Numbered from the stretch's first letter, positions 42,661 to 52,871 are shown. The stretch is 64,000 bases of DNA from DASCOT01 sp965197275 (GCA_965197275.1 CBDAMQ010000023.1:127182-191181); one strand, 5' to 3'. Notes: generated by a model not told the origin, from the sequence alone. Numbers and translations: made by a program.

Positions 42661-42799
42661 TTCAGATCTCCAGCATCGATTCGAGTTTGCGCGTCAGCCT
42701 GCCGCGACCGGTTGCGGACGAGATATATGCGCATATTAGCGGAGGCTCAAAGTTGCGGCTGGCGATGATCGCGTGTGGCTAGTCCCCTGTTCCAGGCCA

Positions 42800-43186
42800 C
42801 TAGAGGCGCTTCTTGCTCTTGGGAACCACCGTCGTGCCTGTGGCCCGACACACGAGGACAGGGTCCTGCAGCACATCCGCGGCAGAATCACTCACATCCG
42901 GTCGAACGGCGATGACCTTGTGGGCTTCGAATTCACAACGTCGCGAGGTGTTGCCGATCTTGACGATGCGACCCTTGGCCTCGATGAAGTCGCCACTGTA
43001 GACGGGGGCGAGAAACTCCACTTCATCGTAGCTGCGAAACAGGCCCTCATCGCCGTCCTGTTGGATGGCGAGCTCGGTGATCAGATCGCCGAATAGCTCG
43101 AGCATCTTGGCGCCTGCCACCAGGGCTCCACCGTAATGGGCATCGCGGGCCGACATACGCACGCGCAGCGCTGCCTCTTTCGACAT
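42800..43186 (-). CDS. kal: 3-aminobutyryl-CoA ammonia-lyase
   Basis: A 128-residue hotdog-fold protein. The sequence MSARDAHYGGALVAGAKMLELFGD, DGDEGLFRSYDEVEFLAPVYSGDFIEA and SAADVLQDPVLVCRATGTTVVP follows the Kal enzyme of lysine fermentation closely. It removes ammonia from 3-aminobutyryl-CoA to give crotonyl-CoA. The start overlaps the stop of the acyl-CoA synthetase gene (TGATG), suggesting that the synthetase makes the CoA ester or recovers ATP from it. The rest of the lysine-fermentation genes are not in the window, so a related beta-amino acid could be the substrate. Confidence 0.82.
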   Translation of the reverse strand: MSKEAALRVRMSARDAHYGGALVAGAKMLELFGDLITELAIQQDGDEGLFRSYDEVEFLAPVYSGDFIEAKGRIVKIGNTSRRCEFEAHKVIAVRPDVSDSAADVLQDPVLVCRATGTTVVPKSKKRL

Positions 43187-45273
43187 CAGTCCTCTCCTTT
43201 TTCTTCTTTCATGACGGCCAGCGCGTCCACAGCGACGGCGCGGCCATCCGTGATGATGACCGGATTGGCCTCAATTTCGAGCAGCCGATCCGCGAGATCA
43301 ATTCCGATCCACGAGAACCGATCCACAGCTCCAGCCAGCGCTCGCAGCTCCGAATCCGACAGTTTGGCTGCAGCCTGAGACGATGCCTCGGCAGCGACGT
43401 CCTCCGCCTCGCCCTGGCGCAGAGGAAGCATTCGGAACTTCGAAACCCCGGAGACGTCGCCGCCCCCGGGCCGAACGGTCATCGCCGGCCCGTAGGCGGG
43501 ATCCACGGTCACGCCGAGCAACAACTCCGGCCCTGCCGGGAGCTGTTGCTGAACAAGCAGACTGCCACCGGTGCCGAGTTCCCGCGCGCGATCAAGCACT
43601 TCTTGGGCGGCCACCTTGACTTCCGAAGGTGACTCGAGCCGCAGCCTTACCAGACCCTCGCGCGCCTTGTGCGCCACCTCGGCACAGACGAGCTTCACCA
43701 CCACACGGCCGCCGATCTGCTCGGCGCGATCCGCCGCCTGTTCGGCAGTATGCGCGACCAGCTCGCGGGGTCGCTCGATGTCGTACGCGGCGAAGATGCG
43801 GGCGCTCTCTGTCTCATCGAGCACCCCCGAGGGAATCGAGATGTCGGGCCTGTCGACGCTGCGCTCGGAGATGGGTGGCGTCTGTCGAGAACTGCTTATC
43901 AAGCCAGCGATCGCGTTGGCGGACGCGGCGTGGCCTTGAAGCACGGTTACCCCTTGTTCAGCTAGCAGCGTCGCCGTGCGCGGAGGATACGAGAACGGGG
44001 TTGCGAGCACGGAGATGACAGGCTTTCCGCTGGAGCGCTGTACCTCTCCCGCGTGCTTCAGGATCACGTTGAGCAGGGAGCCGTCCGGATCGCGGCGACT
44101 GGGCGCGACGTCGATCACCACGATGCCGACTTCGGGGTCCGCTGCCAACGCGTCGATCGCGGCGCAGTAGATCTCGCTGTCGAAGACCGCCTGGCCGGTT
44201 ACGTCGAGCGGGTTCCGGGGCTCGGCGAAGTCCGGCAGAATCTCCCGCAGCGCGAGCGTTGTTTCCCGGCTGAATTCACCGAGAGTGACCTCGCTATCGT
44301 CGAGCGCGTCGGCGAAGAGTGTGCAGTTTCCGCCAGACTGCATGGCCACGGCGACCGTGCCACGAACCCGTGCTGGGGAACCCTCGATCAGGAGGGCAGT
44401 CTCAAACAGGGCGATGGGGTCGTGAACCACCACGGCGCCGCGCCGACGCAGGAAGGCGTCGCGCAGTGTCGTGTCGCCCAGCAGTTCGCCCGTATGTGCA
44501 ATCACCGACCGGCGCGCGGCGTCAGCCACCACGCGCGGGCAGCACACCACCACGGGCTTGCCTGCTTGCGCCATGGCGTCGAGACCGCTGCCCAGACTGG
44601 AGACGTCGCGAATCGTCTCGACGTAACACGCTACGACCGAGGTCGCCTCGTCGGCTGCTGCCCACTGGAGCATGTCTCCGATGTCGAGGGTGGCCTCCAC
44701 GCCGACCCCTGTGACGAGTCGCAGGCCGACACCGCGATCACCTGCCATATGCGCGAACGTCCATGCCGCGGTGCCACTCTGGGAGAACATCGAGATCGAG
44801 CCGACGCTGGAGCTCGGAGGCATCTCGGCCCCGTAGCCCGCCACACGATCGCGATAGTTGATGAAGCCCTCGACGTTGGGTCCCAGCACGGCGACGTTGC
44901 TCGCCTTGGCCACTGCGACGAGCGCGTCCTGGATCTCGGCGCCTTCGCTCCCAGCGTCTCGGAAGCCGCTGGAAACGACCATTGCCGCCGGGATGCCGGC
45001 CGCGCCGCACGCTGCTACGGCGTCGACCGCCGCGGTGGCGGGAATCGCGATGATCGCCATGTCGACCTCGTCGCGAATCTGTTCGAGGCTCTCGTAGGCA
45101 TCCCGGCCCCAAACGCTCGGCCGCCCGGGGTTAACCGGAAAGATCTCGCCCCGGAATCCCAGGCTCTCGAGATTGTTGTAGATCTCGAGCGTCCAGGAGC
45201 TGGCGCGTTCGCTCGCGCCCACGATTGCGACGGCCCTGGGGTTAAACAGCGCATCAAGCCGACTGGTGTTCAC
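43186..45273 (-). CDS. NDP-forming acyl-CoA synthetase (fused alpha and beta domains)
   Basis: A 695-residue cytosolic enzyme. Order of parts: CoA-binding domain (AVAIVGASERAS at residue 15), succinyl-CoA-ligase-like domains with the phosphorylated His in VIAHTGELLGD near 265, then a C-terminal ATP-grasp domain (RVVVKLVCAEVAHKAREGLVRLRL) ending with LLEIEANPVIITDG. This is the acetate-CoA ligase (ADP-forming) type that can generate ATP from an acyl-CoA. GTG start at 45273. It overlaps the Kal gene by one base, so the two act on the same acyl-CoA chemistry. Confidence 0.92.
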   Translation of the reverse strand: MNTSRLDALFNPRAVAIVGASERASSWTLEIYNNLESLGFRGEIFPVNPGRPSVWGRDAYESLEQIRDEVDMAIIAIPATAAVDAVAACGAAGIPAAMVVSSGFRDAGSEGAEIQDALVAVAKASNVAVLGPNVEGFINYRDRVAGYGAEMPPSSSVGSISMFSQSGTAAWTFAHMAGDRGVGLRLVTGVGVEATLDIGDMLQWAAADEATSVVACYVETIRDVSSLGSGLDAMAQAGKPVVVCCPRVVADAARRSVIAHTGELLGDTTLRDAFLRRRGAVVVHDPIALFETALLIEGSPARVRGTVAVAMQSGGNCTLFADALDDSEVTLGEFSRETTLALREILPDFAEPRNPLDVTGQAVFDSEIYCAAIDALAADPEVGIVVIDVAPSRRDPDGSLLNVILKHAGEVQRSSGKPVISVLATPFSYPPRTATLLAEQGVTVLQGHAASANAIAGLISSSRQTPPISERSVDRPDISIPSGVLDETESARIFAAYDIERPRELVAHTAEQAADRAEQIGGRVVVKLVCAEVAHKAREGLVRLRLESPSEVKVAAQEVLDRARELGTGGSLLVQQQLPAGPELLLGVTVDPAYGPAMTVRPGGGDVSGVSKFRMLPLRQGEAEDVAAEASSQAAAKLSDSELRALAGAVDRFSWIGIDLADRLLEIEANPVIITDGRAVAVDALAVMKEEKGED

Positions 45274-45323
45274 GAGGTTCTCTGCTTCTGCGTTGGGTAA
45301 CGCGCTCTGAGCGAAACGGCGAG

Positions 45324-45339
45324 GCCGGCTTCCGCCGGC
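45324..45339 (-). terminator. Hairpin downstream of the tricorn gene
   Basis: Two GCCGGC hexamers flank TTCC, giving a 6-bp stem and 4-base loop about 80 bases after the tricorn stop, before the synthetase gene. No T tract; weak support. Confidence 0.3.
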
Positions 45340-45421
45340 TACTGTACGTCACCGCTCTCACTGCCGTGGCTTCTTTGGGCTCTCCGTGATCGGACACCCT
45401 CGAGCGGAGGTGCTCGCTTGG

Positions 45422-48400
45422 CTACTGCTGCTGATCGCGAGGGTAGTCGAAGCTCAAGTCCGGATAGTCAGGCGGTGTCGGAATGGCGCGCGGATCCTCG
45501 GCGATCTTCTGCAGCAGGTACTCGACGGCGGTGTCGAGCTGGGCATCCTCGCCGTTGAAGGTAGCGTGCGGCAGGTTGATCACCTCGATGTCGGGCACCA
45601 CGCCCCATTGTTCGATCAGCCATTCTCCCTCGGGGCCATACACGCCGTTCATCGGGGCTCGGGCCAGCCCACCGTCGCTGAGTCGATTCGACGACGACAG
45701 CCAGATCTCACCGCCCCACGTACGCGTGCCAATCACAGGGCCCATTCCCAGGCGACGGAATCCCTCGGCGAACGCCTCACCGTCCGAGGCGGTGTTCTCA
45801 TCCACCAGCACGACCATGTGGCCCCGGAAGGCGTACTGCATGTTCCAGGTTGGCCGACCGACTCGGCTCTTCCAGTAAAACCAGGCCGGTCGCATCAGCT
45901 TCTCGAGGATGACGCTGTCGATGTTGCCGCCGTTGTTTTCGCGCACGTCGACGATCAAGCCCGGCCGATCGTGAACCGGGTAGAACTGTCGATACCAAGC
46001 GTTGATGTCGTTGGATCCCATGGCCCGCAGGTGGACGTAGCCGATCTGGCCGGCGGCCGCGTCTTCGACCTCCAGCCGCCGTGAGTACTCCCAGTCGGTG
46101 TAGCGCAGGTTTCGCTCGTTGGCGGCGGGCACGACGACGACGTCGCGGCCATCTCCCCCGGCTCCAGATCGGACACGCAGCAGCACCTGCCGACCCTGCT
46201 GATTCCGCAGCAACGCGCCGATGTGGCCTACGGACAGCGTGGCGACGCCGTTGACCGCTTCGATGACGTCACCGTCGGCAATGCCCAGGTCGGGATCGGC
46301 CAGGGGCGACAGCTCATCCGGGTAGTCCGGGTCACCCTGGTAGACGTGGTCGATTCGGTACCCGCCAGCACCCGGTTCGCGAATCAGGCGAGCCCCGAGG
46401 CTGGCGACCGCCACGTCTTCCTCCCCGTCGCGAATGTCGCCGCCACGAACGCTCGTGTGCAGGGCCGACAGCTCTCCGATCACGCGGCCGATCAGCTGGT
46501 TCAGCTCAGCGCGGGTGGTGACGCGGCCGACCAGCTCGAGGTATTTCTCCAGCACCACATCCCAGGCGAGGCCGTGCATGCCCGGGTCGTAGAAATAGTC
46601 GCGTTCGAGACGCCATGCGTCGATGAAGATCTGCCGCCAGTCGGCGGCGACATCGATCGAGAACGTCCAGCCGTCGAGATCCACCTGGTTGTTGGCAAGG
46701 GTGCCACTCGCACTGCTGGGCTTGGCATCGATGACGTAGATATCGCTGCCGCGCCGCACCATCAGCTTCTTGCCGTTGGCCGACATCTCATAGCCACTGA
46801 TCCCCTCGAGAACCTGCTCGGGCTCCGGGTCGTCATTGCCGATGGCCATGCCCATCAGATGCCTGCGCGAGCCGCCGGATTCGCGCGCCCACCAGAACAG
46901 AGCATCTTCGTTCACCGATAGCCCCGTATAGTTGCCGGGCTCGACCGGCACCTCCTTGACCCGCCGTGATATGCCGTCGAGGTCGACGGTCATGCTCCGG
47001 TCACTCGGTTCCTCAACGTCGTCGCCGTCTGACGAGTCCGCCGGCGAGTCCTTGGCCGCCTCGAGCGCACGACTGATCTCGTCATCCGGTGCGAACGGCG
47101 AGCGCAGGCCGGCGCGCATGGAGATCTGGTAGATCTTCATCGTACGGTCGAAGTACGGCTCCGGGGCACGAGGCCCCCACGGGCTGCCGACCGACGTACG
47201 CAGGTTGCGGTCCGACAGAAAGTACAGCCAGTCCCCGTCGGGACTGAAGGCCGCGCTGAAGCTGTTGACGCGGTCCGAGGTCAGCGGCGTCCGTGTCCCG
47301 GTTGCCACCTCGTACAGCCACAGCTGCGCGTAGGTATTCACCGCAACCTGCGCATAGGTCAGCCAACCACTGTCGGGTGACCAGGCGACGTCGCGCACTC
47401 CTTCGCGGTTGGTCGACACCAGGTGCTGCTGGGCGGTACCCACTTCGAGCAGCCACAGATCGTTGTTGTTGTCGCGATAGGCGACTCGGGAGCCATCTGG
47501 CGACGGGGTGCCCTGGAAGCGCAGTACCGCACCGTCGTCGGTGATGGGCGACTCATCGCCAACCCCGTTGGCCGGGATGGTGGTGAATTCGATCTCGCCG
47601 CTAGCGTCGGTCAGCCCGAGCAAAGTGTCGCCATCGGGCATGAACACGACGTCGCGATAGCGCACGCCCTCGCGGCGCGAGGCGCGAACGAGCCGACCCG
47701 AGCCGGCTGGTGCCACGAACACGCGCCCGCGCGAGGTCAGCACGATGCTCTCACCGTTGGGGTGGATGTGGGCCGAGGTCAGGTAGTCCATCGGCTCCGT
47801 GACCCACTTCTCGCGCAACTGATCAAAGTCGGAGGCGAGGCTGATCGGCACTAGCGCATACGAGTCCGCGGCGATATCGAAAGTCCAGATGTCGGCCCCC
47901 ACCTGGTAGGCAATATGCTCGTCGGAAAGCGACGCTTCCTTCACGTCCCATCCACTGTGGCGCGTGTGCTGCTGCAGATCGTCGCCCGACGGGTTCATCG
48001 ACCAGATGTTCATCGTGCCGTCGCGAGGAGTCACGAAATAAATGGGGAATTACATACGATGTTACCCACGGGAGGGTAAAACCGTATATTATTCCCAATA
48101 AATGCGGCCGTTCGACCACATCGGCGTGTGGCTCTCGCCGTCGTAGTCGGCGGTGAGCGGTTCAGCATCGGTCGAACTCGAGGCGTACTTCCAGATCTTG
48201 CGCGCGGTGCCGCCCGTGTAGCGCTTGGTGACGTTGCCGTGGAAGGCCGGGCGGACGAAGAAGACCGTTGCCCCATCGTCGCCGTAGGCGGCCTCGCTTG
48301 CGTCAGCCAGCGGTACGACGCTGCGTGTGTTCGCCATCAGGTCGAGCTCGACCAGCTGACGCTTCGGCAACGTGGAGTAGCTGGCGGTGGTGTACACGAG

Positions 48401-48757
48401 CTCGCCGGACGGCGTCCAGCCGACGGGTGTCGAGGGATCGGCCTCATAGGTCTGCCGTTGCGGCAGCCCGCCTGCCAGCGGCATCGTGTATACCTCGGCC
48501 ACGCCCTCGTAGTTGCCGCGATAAGCCAGCGTGCGGCCGTCCGGCGATATGGTCGGGTGGCTCTCTTCCGCCGCGTGGGAAGTCAGCCGCTGCGCCAGCC
48601 CGCCGGTCGTGGGTACCTGCCACAGGTCGCCTTCGGCAGCGAACACCAACGTGTCGCCATTTAGCGTCGGATAGCGGTAGTAGCCCTGTCGGCCCTGTTG
48701 CGACCAGGCGGCGGAAGAAAACAGCAACATGGCAACAACTGCGAGAACGCGACGCAT
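45422..48757 (-). pseudogene. Tricorn-like S41 protease gene interrupted by a 52-bp palindromic insertion
   Basis: Upstream part 48757-48089 (222 codons) has a signal peptide and the first propeller blades; downstream part 48034-45422 (870 residues) has the remaining blades, the PDZ-like segment (IADGDVIEAVNGV) and the S41 catalytic core with ENTASDGEAFAEGF and ALHTS. The original frame is recovered if the inserted 60 bases are removed: NGRIY then FVTPRDGTMNIWSM. The insertion puts a TAA a few codons in, so the full protein, about 1090 residues, is not made. Tricorn proteases trim peptides; here a secreted version is expected. The downstream frame could start at GTG 48034 but would lack the signal peptide. 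Confidence 0.85.
48045..48096. mobile_element. 52-bp palindromic MITE-like insertion with 8-bp target duplication
   Basis: AT-rich against a GC-rich gene. The ends GGGAATTACATACG and, inverted, GGGAATAATATACG agree at 12 of 14 positions, and the centre has TTACCC and GGGTAA around CACGGGAG-like bases, so almost the whole unit folds as one hairpin. The 8-mer AATAAATG lies at both flanks (48037-48044 and 48097-48104). It carries no coding sequence. Confidence 0.8.
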
Positions 48758-49839
48758 GGTCAGTCTCCTTGATTGCGGCGAGGGCGAGCGCGAAGCGCTT
48801 GGACTACGGCATTGTCAACTTAACGGAGATCCTGGCAGAGTGCGGCTGAATAACGCCATGAGCCGACATCCACGGCACCGTTTCTCGACTACAAGTCATG
48901 TGGCTCCTACCGCAAGGAGACGACCGTGATGCCCCGCCCTTTGTCGCTGGTTCTTCGGTGCACGCTCCCGCTCGTATGCGCCGCGTTTGGATGCTCCAGC
49001 CTCACTCCCGACGACTTCGAACATGACCTGCTTTCGGCAGCGACGCCGTGGACCCACGAGGAGTTCGACGATGAAGATGGCAAGTTCACATTCGCCGTCT
49101 TCTCGGATCTCAACGGTTCGGAGAGGGACCGCATTTTCGAGGTCGCGGTGCGGCAGCTCTCGCTGCTGCGTCCCGAGTTGATCCTCAGCGTCGGTGACCT
49201 GATCGACGGCTACAGCGAGGATCTGGCGGAGCTAGCGAGCCAATGGGATGCCTTCGATGACCGCGCCGACCAGGCATCTGCCCCGGTGTTTCGCGTCGGG
49301 GGAAACCACGACCTGCCAAACCACGTGATGCGGGATGTTTGGGCGCAGCGGCACGGACCTCGCTACTACCACTTCGTATACAAGAACGTGCTCTTCCTGG
49401 TGCTTGACACAGAGGACTACACGGACGAACGCATGCGCCAGATCTACCGGGCTCGCGAGGCAACAGTCGAGGCTCGCGCGCAGGGCGCCGAAGGCGTCGA
49501 GGAGATGGAGTATTCCCAGATACCGGAGCGTCGAACCGGGGATATCGGGCCGGAGCAGTCGGACTACTTCCGTGCTGCCCTGGCCGACAATCCGAGTGTC
49601 CGATGGACGATGCTGTTCATGCACAAGCCGGTCTGGGTGGAGGGCCAGGACCCCGACTTCGTAGCGATCGAGGCGGCCCTGTCGGATCGTCCGTACACTT
49701 TGTTCAACGGGCACCGCCACACGCTGTCTCATGCCGTGAGGAACGGTCGCGACTACATCATGCTCGGAACCACCGGTGGTGGTCAGTCCAGCAGCACGAT
49801 GGCGTTCGATCACATAACCCCGGTCACGGTTGCGGAGGG

Positions 49840-50800
49840 ATCTGCCCCCCAAATAATCGGGCCAGTTTGAGAGTTAGGATTTGAGGCTCTCAGGGTGGCT
49901 CGAGAAGGGGGAAGGATGGCCCGGAAGCGGTAGACCGTGGAGCAGATCATCGCCAAGCTCAGGGAGGCAGAGGTGGGCTAGCGAAAGGAGCCAAGACCCC
50001 GGAGGCATGCCGGAAGCTAGGCATCAGCGAGAACACGTACTACCGGTGGCGTAAGGACGGTGGCCTGAGGGGGATCAGGCCGACTCAAGCAGCGGAGCGA
50101 CGGAGAAGTTGCTGGCGGGCCTCGATGCCATCCTCAAAGAGGTGTCGTCGGGAAACTTCTGAGCCCGGCGCGTCGACGTCCAGTGCAACAGGCGCAGCAG
50201 TCGCTGGGGGTGTCCGAGAGGCGACTGCAGAGGCTGGGCCAGGTGCCTCCACGCACAGTATGAGCCAAGGTCACGGCGCCGGATGACTCAGCTAGCTACG
50301 CAGTACGGGCGCTATGGGTACCGGCGGATTACGGCTCTGATGGTGCGTGAGGGATGGCGAGTGAATCACAAGAGGATCGAGCGGCTGTGGCGTCGTGAAG
50401 GACTGAAAGTACCGAAAAAGCAGCCCAAGCGAGGGCGCTTGTGGCTCAATGATGGATCGTGCGTGCGACTGAGGCCGGAAAGGACAGATCACGTCTGGGT
50501 GACTTCGTGCACGAACGAACCCACGACGGCAGAGCGCTTCGTCTCTGACGAGACGAGTACACCAGGGAGTGCGTTCGACTCCAGCCGACGGACCCGGTTT
50601 CGGAGAACGGCGACGGATCGCCTTGCGACGCCGCCGCGGCGTCCCGACCGAGCTGCTGATGGGGAGATCCTACACCTCACTGAGGCGCAGAGCTTGGTGC
50701 AACGATGGCGCCGCGTACAACCAGGTGCGGCCTCACTCGTTGGGTTATCGGCCACCCGCACCGGAAGCGACGTTGTTGATTCCCGGACTTGGGGCAGGTC
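49840..50800 (+). mobile_element. Degenerate IS3-family insertion sequence
   Basis: Left end ATCTGCCCCCCAAATAATCG and right end GGACTTGGGGCAGGTC are roughly inverted; GAGGG flanks both (49835-49839, 50801-50805). Inside are OrfA pieces (VEQIIAKLREAEVG, then TPEACRKLGISENTYYRWRK) broken by stops, and OrfB pieces from 50283 (YGRYGYRRITALMVREGWRVNHKRIERLWRREGLK) and near 50710 (YNQVRPHSLGYRPPAPEA). The catalytic core is missing; in its place about 80 bases match the neighbouring cupin gene. At 961 bp it is shorter than a full IS3 element. Confidence 0.82.
50571..50650 (+). repeat. Duplicated 80-bp segment of the adjacent cupin gene inside the IS remnant
   Basis: These bases match 51001-51076 almost exactly, in the same orientation, with one or two single-base insertions. 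They interrupt the IS3 orfB region. Either a local duplication or an assembly chimera. Confidence 0.7.
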
Positions 50801-50921
50801 GAGGGTGGCCCTTCGGACCTGCGGCTCGACGGCATCCTCGACAAGACGGGCACCGTGCCGGACGACGGAGAGGGCCTGTGCTTCCAGCGCTCGGCCTGCG
50901 GATCGGGAGACTAGGGCGCTC

Positions 50922-51695
50922 CTACTTGAGCGTCACCCAGATCAGGTCGATCGTGGTGTCGCCGGTGTTCCCTGATTCGTGCTGTGCGCTCAAGGGAACC
51001 GCGTTCGACCAGCCGACGGACCCGGTTTCGGAGAACGGCGACGGATCGCCTTGCACGCCGCCGCGGCGTCCCGACCAGATGCCTCCCTTGATGTGGATGT
51101 ACACCTGGTTGCCCGGATGCGAGTGGATGCCTTCCCACTCACCGGGGCGGAGGACAAACCGCTGTACGACGACACGGTCGTTCTCGAGCAGCAAGTCACC
51201 GTCCGGGTCCGCCAGGTTCGGATAGGTCAACACGACCTGCGTGTCGGCGGGGGCTACTGGCCCGTCCTTCTTCAGCGTCACCCAGATCAAGTCGATCGGA
51301 GCATCGCCGGTGTTGCCCGATTCGTGCCCCTCGCTGAGGGGGATCGGGGCCATCCATCCCACCGCACCGTCCTCACGGTTGGCGCCGAGGACAGCCTCGC
51401 CTCCCCCGCTGCGGCCGGACCATTGCCCGCCCTTGACATGCACGAAAACCTGGTTGCCGGGGTGAGCGTGGATCCCCTCCCATTCGCCCGGGCCGACGAC
51501 GAACCGCTGCACGACGACGAGCTCGTTCTCGAGCAGCACCTCACCGCCAGGATTCGCCAGGTTCGGGTAGGTCAACAGAAACTGGTTGTCGCTGGCCCCA
51601 GCCGGCGCTTCGTCGGGCCGCGTCACAGCTTGCTGACCTGCACAGGCGGCGGTGAGGAGGATCAGGACAAGGTTTGATATCAGCCTGCTTCGCAC
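50922..51695 (-). CDS. Double-cupin lipoprotein (copy 2)
   Basis: A 257-residue protein with a lipoprotein signal (LVLILLTAAC). It has two cupin repeats like those of 32894-33703: NxxVVVQRFxxxPGEWEG, HxHPGNQVxxHxKGG and HESGNTGDxxID in each. GTG at 51695 is taken as start because a purine-rich AGGGGGAC precedes it and the signal peptide begins there; the frame is open further upstream but reads poorly. It is convergent with the metallophosphoesterase, whose stop is 8 bases away. Function unknown; surface anchoring suggests binding of an extracellular ligand. Confidence 0.8.
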   Translation of the reverse strand: MRSRLISNLVLILLTAACAGQQAVTRPDEAPAGASDNQFLLTYPNLANPGGEVLLENELVVVQRFVVGPGEWEGIHAHPGNQVFVHVKGGQWSGRSGGGEAVLGANREDGAVGWMAPIPLSEGHESGNTGDAPIDLIWVTLKKDGPVAPADTQVVLTYPNLADPDGDLLLENDRVVVQRFVLRPGEWEGIHSHPGNQVYIHIKGGIWSGRRGGVQGDPSPFSETGSVGWSNAVPLSAQHESGNTGDTTIDLIWVTLK

Positions 51696-51784
51696 GGTGT
51701 CCCCCTGCGTAACGGTGGGCCGGGTGAACCTGATCGCGGAACCCCGGGCCTTGCGGTCCCTCAGCGTCCAGGAGCGGACGGGGG

Positions 51785-52204
51785 CTACATCCAGCCGAGT
51801 TCCTTCATCGCCCAAGGGGCATTCCATATCTTGATCATGCGCTCGACTTTGTCGCTGTCGTTCATGGTCAGGACATAGACATAGTGCGTGCTCGTTGCCT
51901 TGTTGGTCGGAGGCACCGGACCACCGTCGCCAGAGTGCGTGGCGTGGAAAGTCGCGAAGAACACCGCGTTTCTCGTCGCCTCGTCATAAGAAGAGGTGTG
52001 TAGGTCGTAGCTATTGCCGGGAACCGTCACGTTGCCAAAGCCATCCATCCACTCGCAGTAGGCCTCGACCGTGTCTATCTCGACCAGCGGCTCACTCTGC
52101 GCGTTGAACGTCGCACCGTCAGCGACATACTCCTTACAGGCCTCCCATCCCGCTGCTGTGTCACAAGCCTCCAAGAACTTCTTGGCGTTATCGAAAGCGC
52201 CCAT
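51785..52204 (-). CDS. SnoaL/NTF2-like fold protein
   Basis: A 139-residue soluble protein with the cone-shaped NTF2/SnoaL pattern: FLEACDTAAGWEACKEYVADGATFNAQSE at the N-terminus, then VEAYCEWMDGFGNV and a C-terminal sheet (HYVYVLTMNDSDKVERMIKIWNAPWAMKELGW). Similar proteins bind small ligands or act as cyclases or isomerases. No signal peptide. It is followed on the same strand by the double cupin and preceded by a GNAT gene with a 12-base gap, so a short operon is likely. Confidence 0.8.
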   Translation of the reverse strand: MGAFDNAKKFLEACDTAAGWEACKEYVADGATFNAQSEPLVEIDTVEAYCEWMDGFGNVTVPGNSYDLHTSSYDEATRNAVFFATFHATHSGDGGPVPPTNKATSTHYVYVLTMNDSDKVERMIKIWNAPWAMKELGWM

Positions 52205-52215
52205 CTTCTACTCCT

Positions 52216-52710
52216 CTAGGTTTGGTCCGATGACGTGGCCGCCGGCGGCGGAGTTCGGTTCAGCCGATAGGTGACAAAGCCATCCGTCCCGCCGGTGAGC
52301 TTGTCGTATAGCCCGCGTGCCCGAGTATTGTCGTGCATGGTATGCCAGTAGACGGACGCCCAACCGCAACGCTCCGATTCGTCGCGAACAGCTTCGATAA
52401 GTGCGGCTCCCACGCCGCCGCCCCGCACGGGTTCATCGACGTACAGATCTTGCAGGTAACAGACGAGCTCAGGCTCCCAGGTATCAGGATGTGCGAAGAA
52501 GTGCACAATGCCGACTAGGCGCTGAGTACTCGTATCCACCGCGACGAAGCAGCGAAATGGGTGTTGCGGATCCAGCAATCGCCGCCACAGCACCGCCGTC
52601 GCGACCTCAGATAGGGACGACTCGTAGAAGACGAGGTAAAGCCGCCACAGCGTGAGCCAATCCGAGTGGTCCTCCGTGGCGACTGATCGGATGTCGTACG
52701 AATCAGGCAT
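52216..52710 (-). CDS. GNAT-family N-acetyltransferase
   Basis: A 164-residue acetyltransferase. The acetyl-CoA loop is VRGGGVGAALIEAVRDES near residue 95, after LVCYLQDLYVDEP (beta 4), and followed by ASVYWHTMHDNTRARGLYDKLTG, which is the typical tail. It transfers an acetyl group to an amine, possibly a polyamine or amino acid. ATG at 52710 is preferred; a GTG at 52749 is the upstream alternative. Confidence 0.85.
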   Translation of the reverse strand: MPDSYDIRSVATEDHSDWLTLWRLYLVFYESSLSEVATAVLWRRLLDPQHPFRCFVAVDTSTQRLVGIVHFFAHPDTWEPELVCYLQDLYVDEPVRGGGVGAALIEAVRDESERCGWASVYWHTMHDNTRARGLYDKLTGGTDGFVTYRLNRTPPPAATSSDQT

Positions 52711-52871
52711 TTTTGTACTCTTGGTGACCGATGGAAACACGCTGCTCACGCAAACGGTTCATGGCTGGGCAGTGGCGCATTGTACCTAGCCACCGCCTGG
52801 GCCGACCGTCTCGTTCGCCGTGCGGTGGTGTCAAGGGTCGTCGTACCCGGCGATCCTGCTACCCGACTCCC

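Larger units (their letters stand above)
48929..50914 (+). pseudogene. Calcineurin-like metallophosphoesterase lipoprotein, split by an IS3-family element
   Basis: The 5' part (to 49839) encodes a lipoprotein signal (AAFGC), then the phosphoesterase motifs FSDLNG, GDLIDG, GGNHDLP, HKPVW and NGHRHTLSH in order. At 49840 IS DNA begins and the frame ends at 49870. After the element the same gene resumes at 50801 with EGGPSDLRLDGILDKTGTVPDD and stops at 50914. GAGGG is repeated on both sides, a target duplication. AAGGAG precedes the start; ATG 48929 or GTG 48926 are both possible. The truncated product keeps nearly all motifs and might fold. Confidence 0.83.

Noticed and set aside
44053..45300. 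415-codon plus-strand frame opposite the acyl-CoA synthetase
   Set aside because: Antisense shadow; no motifs or upstream ribosome binding site.
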